In this document: positions 50,301-62,080 of the stretch, in pieces
Layout of the letters: each line of letters begins with the position of its first letter
How positions within the stretch are numbered: position 1 is the first letter of the stretch
NCBI GenBank assembly: GCA_026261815.1
Contig: JAMPIT010000230.1
Coordinates: 41,438,501 to 41,502,500 of the forward strand
Length of the DNA stretch: 64,000 nucleotides
Origin: Monarcha castaneiventris obscurior
Taxonomy: Eukaryota; Chordata; Aves; Passeriformes; Monarchidae
Direction: 5' to 3'
Notes under the pieces: model-generated
What the model saw: the letters and a program-made list of their open reading frames with translations, nothing else
The model's database searches: none
Told to the model about the DNA's origin: nothing
Made by a program: the position numbers and the translations under genes

Positions 50301-52117
50301 CTCCTTCTCTTGATTTTTTTTTGACAGAATCATGAATAAACTGGCAGACCAGCAGGACCACATGATACCATGAAGAGAAGCTTACAGGTCCTCTATTGCC
50401 AACTGTTTAGTAAGTAAATATTAATTTTTATTCTGTAAGAAAGGAACTATTCAAATCCTTATGGAAGATAGTAATATTTATGCAGGGCACAATTCAGGGA
50501 AGTACTTAACCACGTGTCTTGCTTCAGGTATGTGGAGGAACCATGTGGAAGTTAAATTACCCTGTTGTCTGTGATATTTGGAGTTGTATTAAAAATGAGT
50601 TGAAGGATCAGTTGATTCTGCAGATCTTTGTGCAAGAGTAGAATTGATTTGCTGTGCCTTGCAGCTGTGAACACCCTCAGAAAAATGAGGTGTAGATACA
50701 GAGGATGGTGGCTGGAAGAAATAATGTGACATTTTTGGAAGAGGGATCCATCCCATTTGACATTTCTGGTGGTTGCCACTCGATAAAAGATGTATGAGTG
50801 AGGAAAAATCTAGACTCACACAGACCTAAATTCTGTGTCACTTCCTGAGATGACAAATTTCTTTATTTTTTTCTAAGTTTTGGCTTTCAGAAGAGTCCAT
50901 CCAATATGGAAGTCCAGCAAAAACATCAGATGGAATTTAGACTGCATAGACAGGGGCTGGCTCCCCTGTTCATGGAAGTAAGGGAAGGTTTTAGGTGTAA
51001 AACAGTATTGACTGTTGTTCTGTAAACTGAAAATTTTCAGTGCAAGCATCATAAGCAACAACTTTTCTTCAAAATTGTAGAGATTAAATAAAGTAGGACT
51101 AGACAAAATGTAAATATAACCACTTGCTGTCATGTTTCTCAAGGGAAATTACTAATTTCCAGTAAAAATGAAAAAAAAAAGAGGTTTTTTAATGTTGTCA
51201 CTTCAATTTGGCAAAATGTCTCACTCCAATATACATATTTTTGTAGACAATTTTGTATGGATTTCCCTAATTCAGGCCCAAGCAAGAGAAAAACCAGGAA
51301 ATCATGTAGTCAGTATGCATGGAATGAGCAATGGAAGGACTGTTATTGTTTTTATTGGAGTGTGTGAAAATTAACTCTAAGGAGTATTTTGTGCACTGTT
51401 ACGGAAATCTGGTTATTATCATATCTTTGCTTTACTCATTGTCATCAGAGTATTGAGTGAGAGATTTCTTTTGCTTTGCTAGGTTGCTTGATGTTCCTAC
51501 TCCTATTTACAGTTTCTCCTATGACCTAGGAGAAACAGAGCTGTGTCCTCATGACATTACCAGAGGTACACCCAAAGTTATTTTGCTTGAGCATAAAGGT
51601 GGGCCAGATGTGTCTACATGTCCTGCCCAGCAGCACACCTTTGGTTCCCAGAGATTCCGTGCCTGGCTGGAGTACAATGTAGGAAGAGCTCCTCAAGGGG
51701 AATTTTAACCAGAAACCCTCTGAGAGCAGTGGGAGTTGTGGTATTTTTACCATAGCTAAGGATCTGGAATATTTTGCTGCATCCATTTACCATGTTGAAA
51801 TGGGATTTAATACTAAAACCAGCTTGGTTGCTGGACCAACATTAGGGTCACTGTAAAGGAAATACAAAGCAGAACTGTATAAATACATTCCTACCAACAC
51901 GTAGGGAAAAGGAGGGTGTACTCGTCATCCAACCTATTACAGTGTTGAGTCTTTCTGTAAGTATTTTTATTTTGTTTTAATGCCATGCTTCCCTGCTTGG
52001 CAGCATTCCCCTTTGTCATCCCTGCTGCTTTAAACTGTATTTTTCAGGGTAACATGTTGAAGAGATAGGTGGCAAAGAGAGGAACACTGATAATAAAGAG
52101 GGAAAAACTGAGAAAAC
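47379..52117. other. Gene-free AT-rich DNA
   Basis: No gene or identifiable repeat. Open frames reach 108 codons (47640-47966 plus) but lack domains and overlap others elsewhere in the stretch (50552-50779 and 50589-50819, both minus, in different frames). Confidence 0.6.
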
Positions 52118-52150
52118 TATATATGTGTATATACACACACACATATATAT
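52118..52150. repeat. TA/TG/CA alternating purine-pyrimidine tract
   Basis: A 33-bp strictly alternating tract (tatatatgtg, tatata, cacacacaca, tatatat). The TG and CA halves are complementary, so it can also fold back. Such tracts favour left-handed DNA in vitro and are length-variable. Confidence 0.9.
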
Positions 52151-55100
52151 GCAGTATGGCTGTGCAACAATATTGTCAACTCTGTGATGTAATTTGAAAA
52201 GATGAATTCTGAACTTACTACTTCTAATAACAGATAAACTGCTTTATTTCTTTGTTTATTTTTTTTATTTATGAGTGCAACAAAACCGTGTAATAAATGT
52301 AGTTTTCATTAACAAATGCAGCGACTCTAGCTATTTAAGCTATATATTTAGGGCATCTGGAATGAGTTTTTTCACTGGTTGGTTTATAAAAAGCCTATGG
52401 CAAGATCCCCCAAGTTACTTAATTTCTATTATATCGACTTTCTTTTAGATGCACTGAGGTGTGTTACCTAAGCTCACTTTTTCCCCAGTTTCATCACAAT
52501 GCTAAAAACAAACTCCTAGAGAGTGCATTCTGTCCAAGGAAGAGGAAATTACTTTAATGTGTTTCCTGTAACTGTTCTTTATGGTATAAGAAGGGCCTGC
52601 AGCATGGTCTTATTTGTTTCATTTGGACAAAAGAGGAAAATTGCTGCTACTATACAGCTGAAGAAAAAGCAAACCTTCAGAGAAAGAATCAAAAGAGGAT
52701 ATTCTGCTTTGGGCTGATTCACCAATGTCTTCTGCCTGCCTGCCTTCCTCATCTGCAGCTGCAACAAGTGGGTCTGTGGTGCTGCCTCGATAACGTGGCA
52801 GTGTTTTCATCTTGTCTGCTGTGGCATGAGTGAGTGATTGAGGTTCAAGGCTACAGGGAGAAGTGCCCTGTGTATGCATTCTTGCAAGTATGTACATAGG
52901 GCATACATAAACATAGAAAACCCAGGAGAGCTGGAACAAAGTCTTGGTGGTTTTTGTAGAAAGAGTGATCAGCTGGAGAGACAAGACTCTGTGTGTGCTT
53001 GTGGATGTGCCTGTGGCAAAGAAATGTAGGAAGAAGCAGTTTCACCTCCAAACTGGTGTGTTGTTATGAGGCTTGTCACATTTTGCTTGAGTCCCAGCTG
53101 TGCTGCTGGGCCAGTAGTGGCTACACTCATCTGTGAATTCTTTTCCACCTCTGTTCATTTGTGCTGTGTTCAGCTGTGTTTGTGCAGTGTCCGAGACAGT
53201 AGGACTCTTGTACTCTAGTAGAATTCTTGGCTTTGGGAAGAAAAGACTTATGTAGATATTGGTTTGATTTTCAAACAGTGGGATCTTTTAGCTGTATTTT
53301 TAAAAATCAGACCTATAGATAAATAAGATTTTGATTGTAGCTTATGTCTGGGTTTTTTGGTGAATTTCACATGAGTTACGTAAGCATTCTCTTGCCATCC
53401 ATATTCTTTTGCTGTGCTTTCCAAAAAGAGCACATTCCATCCATTCATGCTGATCAAGAATAGCATGTGAAAATGGCACCAGCAACAGCTGCTCTTTTGA
53501 ATAGAGTTGTAGCTGGCTTGAATCTGATCCCAGCTGTCAAGAGGTAGAGTTTGTAAAAAATCGTAGCACTACACTTGGCCCAGGACAGGGGCTCCGGGCG
53601 ATGCTACTTTACCTCTAGTCATTCATAATTTATGAATAAGTAATTAAACATGTGATGTAAAACTATAAAGAAGTAATGCTTTCATACTGTATCTTCAAAG
53701 ATTCTATTTAATCTGAAATCTCTTAAGACATTAAAAGAAAAAAAAAACATAAAAGAATAAAACAAAAAATTTGGAAGAGGTTTCTTAGTAAGAGCTCTTT
53801 GAAGTCACTAGCTAGATTGGGTTGATGAGGACCAATTAAAGCAAAACATGTGTCCACAATTTGCTGCCATTTGTTCTAGGCACATCTTTATGGATGAAGT
53901 TTGTTGCCTCTGTAATGATGAAGATGCAAATGCCTTTCCCATGAGGCTGAGCAATCTCCATTTTTTATAAAGACCTAATGTGATGATTTAAGCTCTACAG
54001 CATGAGCCACAATATGTCTGCATTTTCTTTAATAAAACATGCACATTATAATTTGCCATGCGTGCACTGTTCACTCAGAGCTTCCATGTAAGCTAGAGAA
54101 AAATGTGGGAACAGGTAACTGGTGGAGCTCTTGGTGCACAACCTGTATATGGGACTTTCTTCCTGAGGCCTTTATTTTCCTGAAAAAATGCAAAGACTTT
54201 TGATTTCTGTTTACTTACAGCACTAGGGTCTGTGTGAGAACCTGTCACCACAGCATCTGAAATAAATGCCCATCTGAGTGCTTCTTCATGTCATTATCAC
54301 TAAGTGTGTTCCCAAGTATCACTCTTTCATCTTGGAAGCCTGGCACGATGCCCAGTAATATCAATAGAAAGAGTTTTCTATTTGCAAGCATGTACCACTC
54401 TCTGTAGTAAAATGAGCAAAAAATGGCTCAAAAGTGGCCGTGCCTTATAACACAGGCTGTCACAAGTCTTGTATCCCATTGCTGTGGATGCAGCTCACCT
54501 TCCCCAGTGTTAACTGGCAGCCCGGCTGCCTTTCAGTCAAGTCTTTGCAGTGAAGTTCAATCTGTAGAAAGGGTTAGCACAAGCCTGCACTCCATCCCAG
54601 TCTGAAGCAAGTCCAGGGGCTCATCCCTCTTCTCGTAAATATTTGATAAGCAATTGAGTTTGTCAAATTCCTGTATTAGAGAAGACCCAGTTCTAAGTAC
54701 CTTCTGAGAGGTGCTGAGCAGCATTACCTCCTAATGCCTCTTGCCTCTGATAGGAGCCCACACCCACCAGCTTTTCTTTCTATTGCCAAGTGCTGTCTGT
54801 GAATAATTACGTGTTATTAATAAGATTGTATGCACTGATGGCTCCTTTATACAATTACACATGGCTCTTTTAGGGCAAGTGGAGAGGCATGGTAACAGTA
54901 CAAGAAACACTGCTGCCAGATGCAGGAGAATAACCTGTTCTCTACTCAGAGTAGTAGATGAGACATGAAGAAATGGGTTTATAGAGGAGGTAGCTTGACA
55001 TGAGGCACCAGGCAAAAATGTTTTAGCAGGTTAGGATATTGAAACCCTAGAACAGGCTAGTCAGGAGCATTTAAGTCTGCCACTGAAGCACCAAATGGAA

Positions 55101-57014
55101 AAAGAAACATCTCTCGGGAGACAGAGGTCATCTAGATGATTTCAAAAGCTCCCATCAAACCCTCTGATCCTGTGACCACTAGGTAGTGTGTCCTTAGTGC
55201 AAATGAGCCTGCCTGCTTCCACAGAGGGCTCTCAGCTTGCACAAGCCATGTATAATTAATCCATGTGCTAGAAATGTACAGCTGACATGAGCTTAAAGGT
55301 ACTGGGGATCACTTGATACACATCAGCCGAGAGTGTCTTCTGTCATTCACAAGGACTCACAGAAAGAAAAGAAAACAGTGTTTTTGTTGTGCTCTGTTAG
55401 ACTGGCAGGTATTAGCTTGAGCAAAGACAGCAGCAGGGAGTGGTTATCCAGCAACAGATTCCATCTGGTTTGCTTAAAAATTAGAAAGGTAAACAGCCTC
55501 TGGCTATGCAGTGTATCATGTATGAATCTTTTTGGGATACTCACTGGGCTGAGGCATTTGTATTTGAGAGTCACGTGGCTTGGTAACAGCCTGCCCATCG
55601 GGCAGCTCACAGCAAGCAGTCCCTCAACACTTCCTTTTCCCAGAATTCAATTAAAGGTTGTTGCTTCAGTTTCTCAGCAAAAACTGCCTTCTTGAAAAAG
55701 CTGCAACCTTCCATTTTGCAATCCTGTCCTGGAAAACAGACCTTTTTAAAGAGGATTCTAAAAGCAAAGCAATGCACCTTATAAAGAAACTAAATGGAAT
55801 ATACATTTTCTTATCACATGTAGGCTCCAGTGTCCTTGATGTGCCCTTTAGTGAGATTTCAGCTGCATACACATAAGAAGGAGGGTTCCTGCTCACTGCC
55901 TGAATAAGCACAACTCTGTGAATCAGATGGCTCTTACCATTCCAAAACTGAGATTGTTCCCATGAATAGTTTGCAGTATTTATTTTAAATTTGCTGTTTC
56001 CATGAACATTCCTGCCCTTAAAGGCATTGCAGTTTGGTAGGATTTCACAGACAGCGTGAACTCTTTAACAAGTTTGAGGTACATCTGTGAGGTGGGGATG
56101 TTCTGCCTTGTTTTGCCAAGAGCAGATACAAATTTAGGACATAGCAACACAAACAACTAACATATTGTGTTAAGTTCTCCACTTTTCTTGCAGACTTACT
56201 GAAACACAGAAAGATGTGGAATAGGCCTGGGGCTGTAGAATTTCATGTCATGGTTTAGGTCCTTGACACTGAATTTGGGATAAAAATCCAACAGGCAGTT
56301 ACATTATTATATTTGCTCTTTCTATTTGCAAACAAGCAATTCGTGCCTTTGCACATATCATTTGATAGTCTGAGTATGATAGTCTTGGCATTAAGCACCT
56401 TCAATTTTATGCTTATACTGGTGCTGTTTGCACTAGAACCCTCTAGATTTTTCAAAATTAATGAGAGCACGGATCCTTCACAGTGTTTATATTCATCAAG
56501 CATTCACACACCAGTTGTGTGACATTCTGGTAATAATGTCCATGATCAGTATGCTAGAAAACCAAGACATATTAAATAAATACATATAAATATGTGTGCT
56601 TAGCCAAATGTGAAAGTGCTGCAAGGATTTAGTTTTAAAATTTCTTACCACCTTGTTAAAACAATAATCCGATATGAGCCTACAATGTTACTTCTGTCTT
56701 ATGTTGTGAATTATTTGTGTTTTGGACCTGAAGTGATCCCTGTTGTATGACAACGCATCTGTCTGATCAATTTTAGATTCAGTACTGTTTGCCTCAAGCC
56801 TTGAGAGAGATGGTTTAGACAGAGACTGAATAGACAGGAGTAGAAATGTGACTTTGCTCTATTTTCCCTTTCAAAAGTTTATTCATCCATCTCCAACAGA
56901 AATGTAACTTCAAGAACAAAGACAGCAGCCTGTGCAATTTCACGTGTGTGTTTTGAGAGTCATCATCAAGTGGAGGAAGAAATGTTGCTGATGTGCAGGC
57001 CTAGCAACCATGAA
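52151..57014. other. Gene-free DNA
   Basis: No gene was recognised. A-rich patch at 53731-53770. The stretch 53563-53615 has a GC-richer 'ggacaggggctccgggcga' core that vaguely resembles an L3-type tail but is too diverged to call. Frames at 55333-55695 plus and 55347-55610 minus cover each other. Confidence 0.6.
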
Positions 57015-57085
57015 ATATCGGTCCTATTGAGTTCAATGGCAAAACTCTCATTGACATTAGTAGGATTGGGATTTCATTCCCAGCC
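57015..57085. repeat. Ancient palindromic repeat fragment ('gttcaatggcaaaactc' type)
   Basis: 'cctattgagttcaatggcaa', 'aactctcattgacatta' and 'gtaggattgggatttca' match the common sauropsid repeat order cccattgaagtcaatggcaaa, actcccattgacttca, gtgggagcaggat. This is the clearest of the fragments of this type in the window. Family name not known to me. Confidence 0.55.
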
Positions 57086-59046
57086 TTCATGTTCCCAGCT
57101 TGCTTTGATACACTGCAATATAGAACAAAAATATCCTGTCAAACATCTACTTCTTTCCCCAAAGCCTTTTTTTCTTCCTGGCTGTGCTTAAGAAATATTT
57201 TTTGGTTTCTGACAATACTGCAATCGAGGCCTGATTCAGCAAAGACAGTTAAATATGTAAATTGAGTTGTTAGTCCCAGCCAGACTGCTCCTGCAGCAGC
57301 CACTAGCCTTGGGCTTGAATCACCATTGGACTACATTCCAACAATCTGAAATAAGAAAATTCATATGTCAACATGCACACTGGTGTCTAATGCCGATGAA
57401 TTATCCAATGCCTATGACAGTGTTCCCGTGGGAAAGACAGAAAAACTGCTGTTAGATACTCTGGGACGTTGTTATCTGATACTCCCCCGTGTGGGAACTG
57501 CCCTGCGTGAGGATTTGTACCAATGGTATCAGTAACGCAGCAATATTTAACCCCCGCCATGTTTAGGTGCTGCAACTTTCATATGTTAAAAGTGCCTTTG
57601 ACTTCTTGCAACACCTTTGAACTTTTCTCCCTCCAGGCACCCCTTGGCATGCGACATTCCATTATTTTTGAGCAGGAAAGACCTCACTGTGGATGTTATG
57701 GCAGCTTCGATTGCTCACATGTGTGTCCACTGTAGCTCACTGCGGGCTGTGTAAATAATTTACTTGTAAAACCAGGCTCGTTGCAGGCAGTGGAAACAGT
57801 TTAGAAGAAATACACATACACCAAAATGCCATCCAATTAGGCAGTATGTGATGGGTACTATCCCTGTCCCTTCTCCAAATAGAAGATACGTGGATGTCCT
57901 CTGTGGTGCTAAAATTTTTCTGAAGAACTTGAGATTACACCAAAACTTAAGCACATTCAACTCAATGAAAAACTTCAAAACTCCACCTGTGAAAAGATGT
58001 GAAACATCATCCAAGTTTGCCTTTGGTACAGTCTTTCCTTCTAGAGGCAGTGTCTGTCTGATTTTTATTTGAAGGCAGGGATCTGCAAAACTTCCTTGGC
58101 AAATCAAGGCCCTGTACATAATTGGTATTAATGTATTGTTTTGTAATATGCTACTGGTTTAAACTATGTATATCCTCTAATGCCTGAAGCCTCAAGGGCA
58201 GGATGTGCTCCCAAGGTCTGGGAAAAGCCAGTCTCCTTTCACATGATTTTATTCCCCATATTATTCTTGGATAAGAGGAAGAGATTTGTTATATGTCATA
58301 CACAAGATGTTTTAAAAATGACCTTAGCAGGAAAAACACTCTACTCCTGCTATAGTAACTTAAAGGCTCTGGAAATGAGGAGAGAAAGTTTATAGCCAGT
58401 CAGAGCCCTTCAGCTGGAGAAGGTAAGGGAACTGCAACACTGGGGCCGTGATTCCTTGGGGAGAAGGTGCTGGGCCTCCACACTGGCTGGTGTGTGTCTC
58501 CTAATGTGCATCACAAGTGCCCGGGGGGAACCACCACTCCAGGTTTTGAAGGAGTAGTGCAGTGTAGCCCTGCCGGCTTTCCCATTACTGAACTATTCCT
58601 TTTGCTCAAGACCAGGCTCCTGGTCATATCCAGGGCCAAGGACAGGATTTCTGAGGCCAGGTTTTCCAAATCAGCTAATACTTAATAACTGATTTTGGCA
58701 CTCAGTGTATTTTCCTAAGTACCTAAGCAGATTAGCCTGCTTTCTTCCTTGTGGCTAGAGCAGGAAACTTCTGCAGGTGCCTTGAAGAAGTGCACAAGGC
58801 ATGTCTCTCTAATACAGAGTGCCAAGATATTTTGGAAAATCTGATTGCTTTCCCTTGAATGTAAGGGAGCAGGATTTGTTTCAAATCTATGTAGTACTAC
58901 GCAGAGCATAAATATTTTGCTTCAGAATTGGTTAAGTATCATTCAGTGCTTGTCAAGACCAAGTTATAAGGAAGGGGGGAAAAAAAGTAGGCACATGGAA
59001 GGAAGCAATACAGCAGGGATGGGTGGAGAGATGGCTGGATATTCCT
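57086..59046. other. Gene-free DNA
   Basis: No gene was recognised. The 119-codon minus frame at 57760-58119 and the 74-codon plus frame inside it are opposite-strand overlaps with no domain. Confidence 0.6.
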
Positions 59047-59086
59047 CATAATAAAGTAAATATATTCATAATAAAGTAAATATATC
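59047..59086. repeat. Two-copy 20-bp tandem repeat
   Basis: The unit cataataaagtaaatatat(t/c) occurs twice head to tail with 19 of 20 positions identical. A recent local duplication; copy number may vary between individuals. Confidence 0.95.
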
Positions 59087-61270
59087 CATTTCTTATTGCA
59101 GGTGTAATTTCAATCTTTAGGTGTAATTCACATACCCACTGAAACACTTGTGCTGATCCATTTATTGATCCAGATTTATTGTGTGCCTGTTCTGTATTCA
59201 TTAGACTGTTGTTCCTCTACTCTCTACTGCAGGTACATGTAAATATCTTTCAAGCCACTGCCATCATCAGTAGAAGTGTGTGTGCTGTGGCAGAATAAAG
59301 CTTGCTCTGCATGGAAACCTAAAATATTGCTTACAAGGAAATGTTCAGACCACGCAACAAACTCTATCTCGTAAGATTTTTAACCCATGGACCTTCCTTA
59401 TTGCTAGAAAAGGAACAAGCAATTCCATCTCATCCCTGAGGAATACTGGTCTTAAATAAGTTGATGACCAATGTCATCAGTAGTCGTGAGTCATTGCAGG
59501 AGACCCTGAAAGAGTTTGAAATTTTTGTGCACTTACAGAAGACCTCACATCACATTTTATTGTGACTTTCAGAGTGAATCATGGAGTATTAGTGACAGTG
59601 CTTTAGTGTAAACTGCGAAATCAGCATGGTTTCTGACCACATTATAAATCCATTTTGAAAAACCCATGGCTTTGTTGCTGCTGGAATTCCCATGCATATA
59701 GCCTGTGAGGGATGTTCAGTTCTCTAATATGAAGTTTCTCGTTCTTGAAGCATTTGGAAAAGGCACTGCTTCTTAAAGCTAGCATTCCATGGGAAGGAGG
59801 ATGACTTTGCAGTATCTTTTAAAGCATTAGATTTCACTGGCTCCTGTAGAGGCTACAAATTCATTATGCCATTGCAGCTTCTCATTGCTGAGAGCATTAA
59901 CAATTAACATACAGACACCACAATGAAGACGTCAAAGAGAGGAAAGTAAAGATAAACAAGGAGAACACCTGATAAATTAATAACAGCATGCTTGCAGGGC
60001 AAAATACTTGTGTTTGTATAGACAGATTAAGTTTTGCCTTAAAGCACAGGAAGAGAAAAGAAAGTGGCTTAAAATCCTGTGAACTTTCAGCCTTGTCTTG
60101 GAGGTAGAATGGATCAGTTATCTCCCTTTTTTTGTTGTTCACTTCAGTAGTGCTGGGGTTTGACAGTATTTTTTCCTTAGAGAACCTAGCCATTTCACCT
60201 AGTTCAAAGCTGTTTTGTTGTGCCATTTCAGGAAGGAAGAGCTGTTTTTCTGATCAAGGTTCTGTACATGCCTGAAAGCCTCATGTTAAATCCCTGCCCC
60301 GGGACCTACTTCTTAATGCTGAGGCTGTGAAGCATAAAGTTAATCACATTACAGCCTGTACTGCACAGAGGTGCCCTGAAAGTTATTAAGGATGAAGCCT
60401 GTGCTGGAGAAAGAGCAATAGGTGCTTAGGGAAGGAGGATCCTCCAAGGCTGTTTCCCAGGAGCAGACAGGGAGGCTGTGCAGGGATGGAGTAGTGTTTA
60501 CAGCTTATTAGGCATGGACAGTAGCAGGTTTTTTGATTTTTTTTTTTTTTGTGCAGAGCAATCCCTTATGAGAAAGATCATCTACAAGATAAGAGTAATA
60601 GGACCATGGGCCTCAGCTATGTACACTGCAGTGCATCTTTTCTTGCCCTTGGGACATTTATCACTGGGACCATTCATTTCAAAGTCACTGCTGAGCATGT
60701 ATGTGACTGACAGGGAATCAGATATAAATCCTCTAGCCTCTGAGGTGGAGATGAATAAACTGGAGATAGAATAAAACAGACAATGCTTAGTGTACATCGT
60801 CGAAGAAAGGGTTTCTGCAGGAAAAAGGAAGATCCTCTTTCCTTGTAGTTCACAGAGCTGAAGAAAACCTGGGGTGAGTGAGGTGCAGTGACCATAGACT
60901 TGACTAGCTCTTCTTTCAGGAAAATCTGTTTCAGAAATGAAAGGCAGTTCTGAAGAAAAGTCTTGGTCTGAATTGTTGTTGGGAACATCTCTTAATGCTT
61001 CTCTCAGTTCCAGGGCACCTGTCTTCACCAGTATTTCCTCAATATGGAAAAGATCCCTTTTTCTTACAGAAGATGGTGACATCATTTAATGACTTCTGTC
61101 AGTTCTTCTCAGCCCTGAGAGGGCCACTATCCCCTCCTGTGAGTGTTCCCTGCTCCTGGCACTTCAGTTCTACCAGGGCAATATGCCTTTTCCACAGTGG
61201 TTTTCAGTGCTTGCATCAAAATTTTCAGCTTCATTCCCCTGGTTCATGGGCTCTGTGGCAACCCAGAGCT
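59087..61270. other. Gene-free DNA containing the longest open frame in the window
   Basis: A 14-nt T-run lies at 60537-60550. The 167-codon minus frame (60582-61085) overlaps a 104-codon minus frame in another frame and a 98-codon plus frame, so the stretch is low in stops in several frames at once. That is a composition effect rather than evidence of coding. Its translation has no recognisable domain, and no convincing splice sites bracket it. Confidence 0.55.
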
Positions 61271-61292
61271 GCTCAGCACAGCTCAGCACAGC
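61271..61292. repeat. Two-copy 10-bp tandem repeat
   Basis: gctcagcaca occurs twice in tandem, followed by gc. A simple local duplication. Confidence 0.95.
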
Positions 61293-61533
61293 AGCCTGTG
61301 CTTCTGTGGACCATGGGCTGGCTGTGCTCCAGAGCAGCCCTATCACAGAAAGAACAGCTTGAGGGTTACAGTCAATTAGCATAAATTGCCAAGGGCCCAA
61401 AATATGTTGTAGAGCCAGTGTGGATTGTTCAGCCTCAAAATATGTTCCCTTTTTCTTCCTTCCTTTTTTCTTTGCTTACTCTGTGGAGGAGAAAAGGCTT
61501 AGAGCTCATTTTTGTCATTCTCAGAGGAGGGAT

Positions 61534-61731
61534 GTAGCTGATGCAGCTGGAAGAGTAAGGCCAAAAGCACCTCCTAATATCCAGGAGACCCTGGGCTTTT
61601 GTTTTTGTCACTGCATGTCTTATCTTTTAAACTGTAAGCATTTGAGGCTAGGGGTTGACAGTATTTGGATGTGTTACACAGTGCTGAACAAACTTTTGGC
61701 TCTTATTTAGTAATTATAACAATTAATAAGA
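61534..61731 (+). repeat. MIR-like core-SINE with L3-type tail
   Basis: 'ccaggagaccctgggctttt' matches the SINE B-box region, and 'cactgcatgtcttatctttt' and 'aaactgtaagcatttgagg' match tgtcttatctatttagattgtaagctctttgggg. 'gtgttacacagtgctgaaca' matches the 'gtgtttgtacagcgcctagcaca' motif, and the element ends in an A/T-rich 'taattataacaattaataa' tail like the usual aataataaat end. Plus orientation; the middle is shortened. It is the same family as 14890-15236, in the opposite orientation. Confidence 0.68.
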
Positions 61732-62060
61732 AATACCATATGGCTAAAAATACTGTAACTCTCAAAAGAATTCTTGGGCCATTTATTTTTTGTGCATATG
61801 AGCGTGTGCCTCATTTAAGCCAATTACTTTTGTATTAATAGGCATTGGTTATGCCATCCTTCTGCTTTTATTTTTTGAAATATTCAGGTTATTACAAAAA
61901 GTGTGAAGAGTGAATGAAAAAAAGAAATCTGTTTCCTAGTACTTGTCTTACAAAATTAAATTTTCTGGTTGAATAATCCTATATTTAATCCTCAAATGGA
62001 TGTGTCCCCTAGGGGGAACACTCTCTGTGCCCTCAGGTACCTGCTTTCAAAATACCAGAG
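61732..62060. other. Gene-free AT-rich DNA
   Basis: Nothing recognised. Confidence 0.6.
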
Positions 62061-62080
62061 GATGGGAGATGATGGGAGAT
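62061..62080. repeat. Two-copy 10-bp tandem repeat
   Basis: gatgggagat occurs twice, perfectly. Confidence 0.95.

Noticed and set aside
53563..53620. GC-richer patch resembling the start of an L3-type antisense tail
   Set aside because: Too diverged; no second block in the expected place.
57760..58119. 119-codon minus-strand frame with hydrophobic segments
   Set aside because: It contains a 74-codon plus-strand frame within it and matches nothing recognisable. The hydrophobic look follows from T-rich composition.
60420..60480. Palindrome ggaggatcctcc as a regulatory site
   Set aside because: A 12-bp palindrome with a BamHI-type core is expected by chance in a window of this size, and nothing around it supports a function.
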